Shown piece by piece: positions 16,816 through 24,171 of a DNA stretch of 60,132 nucleotides. Source of the stretch: Saprospiraceae bacterium (GTDB lineage Bacteria > Bacteroidota > Bacteroidia > Chitinophagales > Saprospiraceae). The stretch lies in contig JAEUUP010000016.1 of the NCBI GenBank assembly GCA_016787525.1, forward strand, positions 1 to 60,132, in the 5' to 3' direction. Position 1 is the first letter of the stretch. Each line of letters starts with the position of its first letter. The notes beneath the pieces are model-generated. The model was not told the DNA's origin and did no database searches. It was given only the letters and a program-made list of their open reading frames with translations. The position numbers and the translations under genes are program-made.

Positions 16816-18021
16816 ATGAAAAAGTTAAATGTCATCGCCATCGCTCTTTTTACACTCTTTTTAGCCGCTTTCACAGCTTGCAAAAGCCCTCAGAAATCTT
16901 TTGAAAACGGCAACTACGACCAAGCTGTTGACCAGGCCATTGAGCGTTTACGCAAAACGAAAGTCAAAGAACGCGATGTTGCAACGCTCGTCGAAGCGTT
17001 CAATTATATCAATCAGCGTGAAACTGAAAAATTGGGTCGTTTGCGTTTGGAAAATAATCCTGACAATTGGGACGATATTTATGCTATTGCCACAAGCATC
17101 AACCGCCGTCAAGAAATGGTGCGCCCACTTGTGGCTTTAGATGAAGAAAAATACTACGGTCAGCTTCAAAATCTCCATTTTACTGAGGGGGTCGTAGCGA
17201 CCATCGCTGAAGCTCGCGAAGGAGCAGCTGCACATTTGTACAATCGTGCAAATCAAAAATTGGATTTGGCTAAGTCTGGCAACCGTCGTTTGGCACGTGA
17301 GGCTTATGACGATTTCAAAGCGATTGATAAATATTATACGACTTACAAAGACGTAAAAGCATTGAGCAGCGAGGCTTATGCTTTGGGTATCAATCATGTA
17401 TATGTTAAAGTTGAAAACGATACACGTACTTATTTGCCTTCAGGCTTTGAGCGCGAGTTGGAAAGTATTTTTGTCCGCGATTTGAATGAAAAATGGGTCA
17501 AATACCATACTTTCAAAGATGAAAACTTGCGTTATGACTATACCATCGTGGCTCGCATGACAGATATTAATGTCAGCCGTGACCGCGAACGTCGCGACCA
17601 CCACATCGAAGAAGCACAAGTTGAAGACGGTTTCGACTACGTTTTGGACAGCAGAGGTAATGTGAAAAAGGACTCATTGGGTAATGATGTGAAAGTAAAA
17701 AAATTCCGTTGGGTACGTGCTGATGTGTTTGAAATCACGCAAACCAAAGAAGCCATCGTTTCTGGTTATGTCGAATATTTTGACAATCGCACCAAAGAGC
17801 GTCTTTTGAGCCGCCCAATTCAGTCAAACGCTATTTTTAACAACACGGCTGTAACATTTGAAGGAGACCGCCGGGCTTTGCGCCACGAAACAGCTTGTCG
17901 CTTGGGTGGTCACCCAGTGCCTTTCCCAACCGATGAGGCTTTGTTGATGACGGTTGCTGAAAACATGAAAAACAGAGCTAAAGATATGATTCGCAACAAC
18001 GATCACATCGTAGCAAGATAA
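16816..18021 (+). CDS. Lipoprotein with TPR-like N-terminus, unknown function
   Basis: A 401-residue protein with a lipoprotein signal (LFLAAFTACKSP; Cys22). Residues 28-190 are helical with TPR-like spacing (ENGNYDQAVDQAIERLRKTKV, AHLYNRANQKLDLAKSGN). The rest is beta-rich and charged (DYTIVARMTDINVSRDRERRD, ADVFEITQTKEAIVSGYVEYFD). It is likely anchored in the cell envelope. I do not recognise a named family. It is followed by a terminator whose loop holds the window motif, and one motif copy also lies inside (TEGVVA). Confidence 0.85.
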   Translation: MKKLNVIAIALFTLFLAAFTACKSPQKSFENGNYDQAVDQAIERLRKTKVKERDVATLVEAFNYINQRETEKLGRLRLENNPDNWDDIYAIATSINRRQEMVRPLVALDEEKYYGQLQNLHFTEGVVATIAEAREGAAAHLYNRANQKLDLAKSGNRRLAREAYDDFKAIDKYYTTYKDVKALSSEAYALGINHVYVKVENDTRTYLPSGFERELESIFVRDLNEKWVKYHTFKDENLRYDYTIVARMTDINVSRDRERRDHHIEEAQVEDGFDYVLDSRGNVKKDSLGNDVKVKKFRWVRADVFEITQTKEAIVSGYVEYFDNRTKERLLSRPIQSNAIFNNTAVTFEGDRRALRHETACRLGGHPVPFPTDEALLMTVAENMKNRAKDMIRNNDHIVAR

Positions 18022-18066
18022 GAATGGTCTTAGAAGTAAGTATAGTTTGAACTTTCAAAATGGATG

Positions 18067-18100
18067 AAAAGCGGCTTCTTTACTGAGGGGTCGCTTTTTT
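18067..18100 (+). terminator. Terminator with the TACTGAGGGG motif in its loop
   Basis: Short arms AAAAGCG and CGCTTTTTT enclose a loop that contains TTTACTGAGGGG, 45 nt after the lipoprotein gene. Confidence 0.6.
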
Positions 18101-18117
18101 GTTTTGTATAAAATACT

Positions 18118-18125
18118 TACTTTTG
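18118..18125 (+). promoter_or_regulatory. -7 promoter box of the Uma2 gene
   Basis: TACTTTTG matches TAnnTTTG and lies 16 nt upstream of the ATG at 18142, which would leave a very short leader. Confidence 0.45.
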
Positions 18126-18141
18126 TAAAAAATAAAAAGAT

Positions 18142-18720
18142 ATGACAGTTTTAATTGGTGATAAAAAAGTGCGTATCCGCAACCCCAAGTTGCTGACCTA
18201 CGACGACTATGTAAAACTTACGCCGCCCGACAGCGGCAACTATGAACTACACAACGGAAAAATTTTATTTATGGCAACACCGAATGCAACTCATCAAACG
18301 ATTTCGATGAATTTATCTGCTCATATTTGGCAGTATATTCGTCCAAGACAACTTGGTAAAGTATTAGCAGCACCGATGGACACTGTTTTTACGCAACATG
18401 ATGTCTTACAACCCGATTTGCTTTTTGTCTCAAAAGAACGTGAAGACATTATTCAAAAAGTCGTACAGGGCGTACCTGATTTGGTTGTAGAAATAAAATC
18501 GCAAGGTAATTCAAGTGCAGAAATGAGTTATAAAAAGTATATTTATGAGTCAACAGGTGTGAGGGAATATTGGTACATTTTGCCTGAAAAACAGCAAGTT
18601 ATTCAGTATGAAAATATTGATAATGAATTGATTAGAATCAAAGTCTTAGAAATAGATGACACACTAAAATCCATCGTTATCGAAGGTTTTGAATTAGCCA
18701 TAAAAGATATTTTTGAATAA
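18142..18720 (+). CDS. Uma2-family (DUF820) PD-(D/E)XK nuclease-like protein
   Basis: A 192-residue protein of the Uma2 family. It shows YELHNGKILFMATPNATHQ, the Asp of QPDLLFVS and the E-x-K of PDLVVEIKSQGNS, then YESTGVREYWYILPEKQQV. The fold is that of restriction endonucleases. The cellular function of the family is not established, and it is often present in many copies in cyanobacteria and some Bacteroidota. Its active-site residues look intact. It has its own promoter box and a terminator with the window motif in the loop. Confidence 0.88.
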   Translation: MTVLIGDKKVRIRNPKLLTYDDYVKLTPPDSGNYELHNGKILFMATPNATHQTISMNLSAHIWQYIRPRQLGKVLAAPMDTVFTQHDVLQPDLLFVSKEREDIIQKVVQGVPDLVVEIKSQGNSSAEMSYKKYIYESTGVREYWYILPEKQQVIQYENIDNELIRIKVLEIDDTLKSIVIEGFELAIKDIFE

Positions 18721-18744
18721 ACAGGATACATCTTTTGTTTTCAA

Positions 18745-18775
18745 AAAAGCGACTTCTTACTGAGGGGTCGCTTTT
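18745..18775 (+). terminator. Terminator with the TACTGAGGGG motif in its loop
   Basis: Perfect 8-bp arms AAAAGCGA and TCGCTTTT enclose CTTCTTACTGAGGGG. The design is near-identical to the terminator of the preceding gene, 680 bp upstream. Confidence 0.7.
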
Positions 18776-18846
18776 CTTATTAATTTTGCAAAAAATAGGC
18801 AACAATCATCAGCCATTTGTTGCCGCATCGCTTTCAGCTAAAAAAT

Positions 18847-20790
18847 ATGAAACTCGCTGTTATCATTGTCAATTATAATGTTCGGCATTTTCTCGAACAA
18901 GCTCTGCTTTCGGTGCGCAAGGCATCAGAAGGGCTTGCTGTGGAGACATGGGTGGTTGACAATAATTCGGTGGATGATTCGGTGGCGATGGTACAAGAGA
19001 AGTTTCCAGAAGTGCATTTGATTGCTAATCGAGACAATGTGGGTTTCTCAAAAGCCAATAATCAAGCAATCAGAAATTCGACGGCGGAATATGTTTTGTT
19101 GCTCAATCCAGACACGGTTGTGCAAGAAGATACATTTCATAAAACATTGGCATTCATGGATTTGAACCCCTCAGTAGGTGGCTTGGGTGTGCGTACAATT
19201 GATGGCTCTGGTACATTTTTACCTGAATCGAAACGGGGTTTTCCTTCGCCTTGGGTAGCATTTTGCAAGTCATTTGGGTTGTCGCGGTTGTTTCCGAAAT
19301 CGCCTGTTTTTAATGGCTATTATTTGGGGCATTTGTCCGAAACAGGCACGTATCCGATTGACGTTTTGGTGGGTTCGTTTATGTTGATGCGGCGTTCGGC
19401 GTTGGACAAAGTGGGTTTGTTGGATGAGGATTTTTTTATGTATGGCGAAGATATAGACCTCTCTTATCGCATAGTTAAAGGTGGTTTTCAAAACTATTAT
19501 TTTGGCGACACGACCATCATTCATTACAAAGGTGAATCAACGAAAAAAGGTAGCCTCAACTATGTGCGAGTCTTTTATGGCGCGATGATAATTTTTGCCA
19601 AAAAGCATTTCAAAGGTCAGCAAGCGACAGCGTTTATTGCTTTGATGCAAGCCGCCGTGTGGTTCAGAGCAGCAATGACCGTTTCGAGTCATTTTTTGAG
19701 GCAAGTCTTTTTGCCTACTTGTGATATTTTATTGATTTTCATGGGTTTGTGGTGGCTCAGAAGTTTTTGGTCGAGTTATTATTTTAATGAACCAGATTAT
19801 ATCAAACCCGATTTTTTATTCATCAATGCACCGATTTATATTACCATCTGGTTGGGAAATGTTTATCTGAGTGGCGGCTACGACGCGCCTGTTTCGTTGC
19901 GCCGCATACTGAGGGGGGTCTTTTTAGGGACAATTTTATTGGCTGCTGTTTATGGATTTTTGGATTTAAGCCTGCGTTCATCGCGTATGTTGATTGTTCT
20001 GGGTGCGCTTTGGACAGCGATTTCTGTTGTTGGTTTGCGATTTTTATTTCATTTTTTGAAAAATAAAAACTTCAAATTAGGAACTGAGGGTGTCAAGAAT
20101 TTGGTGATAGTTGGTTCAAAACCAGAAGTTGAGCGTGTAAAATCGTTGCTCAATCAAGTCGGTGTGGCTAAAAATCATATCGGCATTGTCAATCCAAAAG
20201 AAACTGATGACCACCACACTTTTCTTGGTAGCCTGCGACAATTGGACGAAATCGTGCGTATTTATCGTGTCGAAGAGGTGATTTTTTGCTCAAAAGATGT
20301 GGCAACCAACGACATAATGGCGTGGATGAGCCGATTGGGAGCGGGCATTGAGATGCGAATTGTACCAGAGGAAAGTCATTCCATAATCGGTAGTTCTGAT
20401 AAAAATACACGAGGCGAACTTTATACAATTGATATTCGATTCAATATCTCACAGCCAATTCACAGACGCAATAAACGACTTTTTGATGTATTGGCAAGCG
20501 TTGTTTTTCTGATTTTCAGCCCAATTTTGCTTATTTTTGCTCGAAAAAGAATAGATTTTGTACAAAATATCTTTCAAGTTTTCTTGGGGCAACGAACTTG
20601 GGTAGGCTATACTGAGGGGGGGGGGCATAATTTACCGAAATTGAAAAAAGGTATTTTATCGCCAACTGATGTCGTGCAATTGACCGAAATGAATGAACCA
20701 ACAATGCAACGTCTGAATTTTCTCTATGCTAAAGATTATGATGTGTGGCGCGATGTAGGGATTTTGATGGGCGGATTTAAGCAACTCTAA
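18847..20790 (+). CDS. Family 2 glycosyltransferase fused to a degenerate sugar-phosphate transferase module
   Basis: A 647-residue protein from ATG 18847 (MKLAVIIVNYN); an upstream ATG adds ten unlikely residues. Residues 1-260 form a GT2 domain with LLLNPDTVV and FMYGEDIDLSYR. Several membrane segments follow (about 285-425). A Rossmann-like region (VKNLVIVGSKPEVERV, VEEVIFCSKD; about 430-540) and KRLFDVLASVVFLIFSPILLIF resemble the N-part of polyprenyl-phosphate sugar transferases. The following catalytic block is short and does not match the usual motif, so this half may be inactive. The likely role is cell-surface polysaccharide synthesis. Three motif copies occur, one with a ten-base G-run coding GGG. 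Confidence 0.85.
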   Translation: MKLAVIIVNYNVRHFLEQALLSVRKASEGLAVETWVVDNNSVDDSVAMVQEKFPEVHLIANRDNVGFSKANNQAIRNSTAEYVLLLNPDTVVQEDTFHKTLAFMDLNPSVGGLGVRTIDGSGTFLPESKRGFPSPWVAFCKSFGLSRLFPKSPVFNGYYLGHLSETGTYPIDVLVGSFMLMRRSALDKVGLLDEDFFMYGEDIDLSYRIVKGGFQNYYFGDTTIIHYKGESTKKGSLNYVRVFYGAMIIFAKKHFKGQQATAFIALMQAAVWFRAAMTVSSHFLRQVFLPTCDILLIFMGLWWLRSFWSSYYFNEPDYIKPDFLFINAPIYITIWLGNVYLSGGYDAPVSLRRILRGVFLGTILLAAVYGFLDLSLRSSRMLIVLGALWTAISVVGLRFLFHFLKNKNFKLGTEGVKNLVIVGSKPEVERVKSLLNQVGVAKNHIGIVNPKETDDHHTFLGSLRQLDEIVRIYRVEEVIFCSKDVATNDIMAWMSRLGAGIEMRIVPEESHSIIGSSDKNTRGELYTIDIRFNISQPIHRRNKRLFDVLASVVFLIFSPILLIFARKRIDFVQNIFQVFLGQRTWVGYTEGGGHNLPKLKKGILSPTDVVQLTEMNEPTMQRLNFLYAKDYDVWRDVGILMGGFKQL

Positions 20791-20797
20791 ACCCAAA

Positions 20798-21217
20798 CTA
20801 CTTCAATTTATCCGCACTACGTAAAGCTCTGATCAAGCGCGTGTCGTTGCGTGGGTCTGGATCAGATGCTTTGTGGTTAAAAAGCCACATACGCATCTCG
20901 CCTGCTGTAGGTGCAATGCTCGCAGCAACGAGTTTGTTGGGTAGGCTCGATAGATAATCAATCCAAAAAGTGCCTTCGTAAATGGTGTCATTATCCACTT
21001 TCAGAACATAATCTTTTTTGATATTATCACGTACTTTTTGAGCCGCGGTAGGAGTCAAAGTAAATAAAAAATCACTTCGTTCGTAGCTTACGATGCTGCT
21101 ATCAGCAATGAATGGCTGTGTTTCACCCAAAAGAACGAATGAAATGGAAGCGTTGCTTTCTTTTCGACAGCTGATAAACAAAAGTGAAAAAATGAATGAG
21201 ATGAGTAATGTCTTCAT
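20798..21217 (-). CDS. Small lipoprotein, unknown function
   Basis: A 139-residue protein with a lipobox (FSLLFISC, Cys17). The mature part is beta-rich, with FLFTLTPTAAQKVRDNIKKDYVLKVDNDTIYEGTFWIDYLSS. No family is recognised. It converges on the glycosyltransferase gene with a 7-nt gap, so the two genes probably share terminating sequence. It is likely anchored in the cell envelope. Confidence 0.7.
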   Translation of the reverse strand: MKTLLISFIFSLLFISCRKESNASISFVLLGETQPFIADSSIVSYERSDFLFTLTPTAAQKVRDNIKKDYVLKVDNDTIYEGTFWIDYLSSLPNKLVAASIAPTAGEMRMWLFNHKASDPDPRNDTRLIRALRSADKLK

Positions 21218-21573
21218 TTTATGTCTTAATTTTATATTTTCCAGATAATAACCTAATAAGACAGACGAAATAGTAAGTGAGGTTGGGTTAGATAGTGCAT
21301 CAAGTTTAGGATTTATTCAAAAATCTCTACCTAAAACGCTCTAAGACAGTTTTTATAGGATTCTTGGTGAAATCTGTTCAATTTACTCAATCAGTGATAC
21401 TAATTTGCATCTTTCTGAAAAATATATTCACCTCTGCATATTATGTAAACCTACTTTTTCGTTTAAAGAAAATCATCACCTGCAATACCCCCTCAGTATA
21501 GGATGAAAAATAAGTTGGACACTGACGAATCTTTAAACAATTTTTCTTCACCATTATTCTTTTTCGTTCGATA
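21218..21573. other. Intergenic region between divergent genes
   Basis: One motif copy lies at about 21488. No other gene or hairpin was seen. Promoters of both flanking genes must lie here but are not clear. Confidence 0.4.
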
Positions 21574-22749
21574 ATGAAAAGAATCTTGCTTTCCGTTCTT
21601 GCTTTAGTTGGTTTTACGATGGCTCAGGCTCAGATGCTATCACAACCAAAAGACAATAATAATATTTACACCATTCAATTGGGTGCGTTTGAAGCCAATG
21701 TCAAACAAGCTGATTTTGAAGCCATACGTTCTTATGCGTATGTGTATAAGCGTGATGGTCAAGTTTTTGTAGGCGGTTTTAGTAGCGAAGAGGCTGCTGA
21801 ACCTATTTTGGCAAAAATAAAAACGAAAGGTTTCGACGATGCTTTCGTAGCTGCACGTTCTTTGAAGGCAGGCAAATTGGTTTATGTCATCCAAATTGCG
21901 ACAAAAAATGCTGGTGAGCCGATTGATTGGAAAAACTACAGTCGAGTTGGGACGCTCTATACGATGCCCAATGGCGGGCAAGTGCGTTTTGTGCATGGCG
22001 CTTATGAGGATAAAAACGATGCCAATGTCAAATTGAAAGACATTGTGGCTTTGGGTTTTACGGATGCGTTTGTGAAAGGTGTGAAAGACGTGCAACTGAA
22101 TCCGATTACGGACTTTGAAACAGGTGATAAAACCTTGCTACCTAACAAAGACATCACTGAGGTTTCGCCACGAGTAGTTCCACCAAGTTATAGTAATGTA
22201 TCGCCTAAATCCGTAAACAAACGTAAATCTGTCATCAAACTTCAAGAGGCTTTGAAAGAATTGGGACTAAATGATGTGGTTTCAGATGGTTTGTACGGCA
22301 AACAGACACAGTTATTTTATGACAAAGCGGTAAAAAACAATCGCCGATTGGCAACTTATAGTGAGTTAGCTCAAAAAAACACAGGTTTTGAAGGTTGGGA
22401 AGATGGTCGTTTGTTGTTGACCATAGCACATGAATTGAGTATAAAAGACGGTGATAAAGCTATTGTGGCGGATTTATTCAATAACTTGCCAACAGAAAAA
22501 TTATCCGAAAAGGAAACCAATACTGCTTTAAATTGGCACAGTAGTTTGTGGAAAAAATTGGAAGCTTGGTCAACGACAGGACAGTATAACGACCAAGTTT
22601 ACACGGCCTTGAAAGTGGCCTACTATCGGACATTGGTTCATTTGGAAGATTATTATGCTTCAAATGGTATTGCAGGCGAAGCGGGAACGGCTTTAGCAGT
22701 GTCGGTCATCAAGACTTTGATAGCAGACGACTTTGAAGGATTTAATTAG
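21574..22749 (+). CDS. Secreted SPOR-like protein with a possible peptidoglycan-binding segment
   Basis: A 391-residue protein with a signal peptide (VLALVGFTMAQAQ). Residues 28-190 hold two SPOR-like units (IYTIQLGAFEANVKQADFEAI ending in GFDDAFVAARS; and YVIQIATKNAGEP ending in GFTDAFVKGVKD). Residues about 215-260 (SVIKLQEALKELGLNDVVSDGLYGKQT) resemble a peptidoglycan-binding domain 1 repeat. The C-terminus is helical. It probably binds cell-wall material in the periplasm. A strong terminator follows. Confidence 0.75.
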   Translation: MKRILLSVLALVGFTMAQAQMLSQPKDNNNIYTIQLGAFEANVKQADFEAIRSYAYVYKRDGQVFVGGFSSEEAAEPILAKIKTKGFDDAFVAARSLKAGKLVYVIQIATKNAGEPIDWKNYSRVGTLYTMPNGGQVRFVHGAYEDKNDANVKLKDIVALGFTDAFVKGVKDVQLNPITDFETGDKTLLPNKDITEVSPRVVPPSYSNVSPKSVNKRKSVIKLQEALKELGLNDVVSDGLYGKQTQLFYDKAVKNNRRLATYSELAQKNTGFEGWEDGRLLLTIAHELSIKDGDKAIVADLFNNLPTEKLSEKETNTALNWHSSLWKKLEAWSTTGQYNDQVYTALKVAYYRTLVHLEDYYASNGIAGEAGTALAVSVIKTLIADDFEGFN

Positions 22750-22770
22750 ATTTAGTCCTCAAATGCCTGA

Positions 22771-22807
22771 AAAACCGCAAGCTTTCTTAGAAAGCTTGCG
22801 GTTTTTT
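22771..22807 (+). terminator. Rho-independent terminator
   Basis: Arms AAAACCGCAAGCTTTC and GAAAGCTTGCGGTTTT (16 bp, loop TTA) with a T-run, 20 nt after the SPOR-like gene. Confidence 0.9.
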
Positions 22808-22837
22808 AATGATTAATCTAAAACCTTGTCTATAACA

Positions 22838-22867
22838 TTGATGTTTTCGATAAACATTGTAGCTTTG
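22838..22867 (+). promoter_or_regulatory. Promoter of lspA
   Basis: TTG (22838-22840) and TAGCTTTG (22860-22867) are 19 nt apart, as in Bacteroidota -33/-7 promoters. The leader is about 80 nt and contains a motif copy followed by a second G-run. Confidence 0.6.
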
Positions 22868-22954
22868 CGGTAGTATTTCCATATTTAAAAATCATAATTG
22901 TCTATTTCATACTGAGGGGAGGGGGGATTTTACAGTTTAAACCCAATTCCCTGG

Positions 22955-23740
22955 GTGATAAAATTTTGTGCTTTGAAAAAATCTTTTTCTGTTATAGCTA
23001 TTGTTCTCATCGTGCTTTTCATTGATCAAGCCCTAAAAATCTGGGTAAAAACCAGTTTTTGTTATGGCGAAGAGCGTTCCCTTTTTGGCGAGTCATCGTG
23101 GGCCAAACTCAATTTTGTTGAAAACCCTGGTATGGCTTTTGGTTGGAAATTTGGTGGCGAATATGGCAAATTGGCTTTGAGTCTTTTCCGTATTGTTGCT
23201 ATTGGCTTTTTAGGCTATTATGTATCTCGTTTGGTCAAACGCAATGCCAATTATGGACTGTTGACAGGTTTCTCACTTATTTTGGCTGGAGCTATTGGCA
23301 ATATTCTCGATTCTGCTTTTTATGGTTTGATATTCAGTGAGTCAACGTTCCATTGTGCAGATGGTCCTGCTAAAATGGTCGCTTGGGGTACGGGGTACGG
23401 TTCTTTTTTGCATGGGAAAGTTGTAGATATGCTGTTTTTCCCTGTTTGGAAAAACGAATTAGGTGAGGTACAATTTTTCCAACCTGTTTTCAATGTGGCA
23501 GATACGGCGATTTCGGTGGGTGTTGCCAGCATATTGCTTTTCCAAAGACATTATTTTAGCGATGACAAAAAACAACCCATTACAACACCGTCTGAGACAG
23601 AAGTTGCTGATGAGACAGAAAATATGAACGATGAAATTGTTTTAGAACAAAATCCAGTAGAAACACCCTCTGATACTGAGGGGGTAGATTTTGATAAAAC
23701 TGAAACAATTGTGGGAGATGAAAAAAAAGAGAATGGTTAA
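22955..23740 (+). CDS. lspA: Lipoprotein signal peptidase II, with a C-terminal acidic extension
   Basis: A 261-residue inner-membrane aspartyl protease that removes lipoprotein signal peptides. The four-helix core (about 10-200) has FIDQALKIWVK, NPGMAFG, the catalytic Asp of GAIGNILDSAFYG and the second of FNVADTAISVG. An insertion of about 25 residues precedes GKVVDMLFFPVW. The last 55 residues are an acidic, Thr/Glu-rich tail not found in the usual 160-170-residue enzymes; it includes a motif copy (DTEGVDF). There is no ATG at the front: GTG 22955, or TTG at about 22973 (giving KKSFSVIAIVLI), must serve. Several lipoproteins in this window would be its substrates. Confidence 0.92.
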   Translation: MIKFCALKKSFSVIAIVLIVLFIDQALKIWVKTSFCYGEERSLFGESSWAKLNFVENPGMAFGWKFGGEYGKLALSLFRIVAIGFLGYYVSRLVKRNANYGLLTGFSLILAGAIGNILDSAFYGLIFSESTFHCADGPAKMVAWGTGYGSFLHGKVVDMLFFPVWKNELGEVQFFQPVFNVADTAISVGVASILLFQRHYFSDDKKQPITTPSETEVADETENMNDEIVLEQNPVETPSDTEGVDFDKTETIVGDEKKENG

Positions 23741-24027
23741 CAAAATGCCGTCTTTATATCTTCAATAATTTTCAAATAAAAAGAATTATGCAAGATTGCA
23801 TTATTATTTTCTAAAAGCTGTTGGAACGAGTTCTCTTTTAAATAGTTATGATACTGAATCAAAGCGTTTGAGTCGCCTAATTTTTTTAGCGATTCAAACG
23901 CTTTTTTTGTTAATGGGTCACCAATATTCTTTACTAATTTCATTGTGAGCCTTTCAAAAAGTATATAGGAAAAGGTAGGCGTTTTCCCTATCTCATTTTT
24001 GCCCGTAAATATATTGTAAGTCTTCAA
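23737..24027 (-). CDS. Doubtful small hypothetical protein
   Basis: A 96-residue frame on the opposite strand, overlapping the lspA stop by 4 nt. It is helix-rich (LTKKAFESLKKLGDSNALIQYHNYLKEN) with no recognised family. A strong plus-strand terminator hairpin for lspA lies inside it (23861-23908), which argues that the frame may be accidental. If real, it could start at the internal ATG near 23943. Confidence 0.3.
   Translation of the reverse strand: MKTYNIFTGKNEIGKTPTFSYILFERLTMKLVKNIGDPLTKKAFESLKKLGDSNALIQYHNYLKENSFQQLLENNNAILHNSFYLKIIEDIKTAFC
23861..23908 (+). terminator. Terminator of lspA
   Basis: Arms AAAGCGTTTGAGTCGC and GCGATTCAAACGCTTT (16 bp, one G-U pair) are followed by a T-run, 120 nt after the lspA stop. 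Confidence 0.6.
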
Positions 24028-24092
24028 CCCACATTGTATTGCCCAAGGTCTTTAATGGGGATGCTCTCAATGTAGTTGCATTTTAAGTGCAT

Positions 24093-24131
24093 AAAAAAAG
24101 CAACATTCTGCTAAGAATGTTGCTTTTTTTT
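24093..24131. terminator. Bidirectional terminator
   Basis: Arms AAAAAAGCAACATTCT and AGAATGTTGCTTTTTT. It serves fusA on the minus strand and anything arriving from the left. Confidence 0.85.
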
Positions 24132-24137
24132 AAAATT

Positions 24138-24165
24138 TGAGGGGTGCTTTCGACACCCCTCAGTA
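24138..24165 (-). repeat. Inverted motif pair at the fusA end
   Basis: TGAGGGGTG and CACCCCTCA form a 9-bp hairpin with a 7-nt loop. The right arm is part of a full motif copy (CCCCTCAGTA). Paired inverted copies at gene ends are known for DNA-uptake sequences. Confidence 0.65.
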
Positions 24166-24171
24166 TATTGA

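Noticed and set aside
18067-18100. Riboswitch or RNA gene at the motif-loop hairpins
   Set aside because: They have simple terminator architecture with T-runs directly after gene ends.
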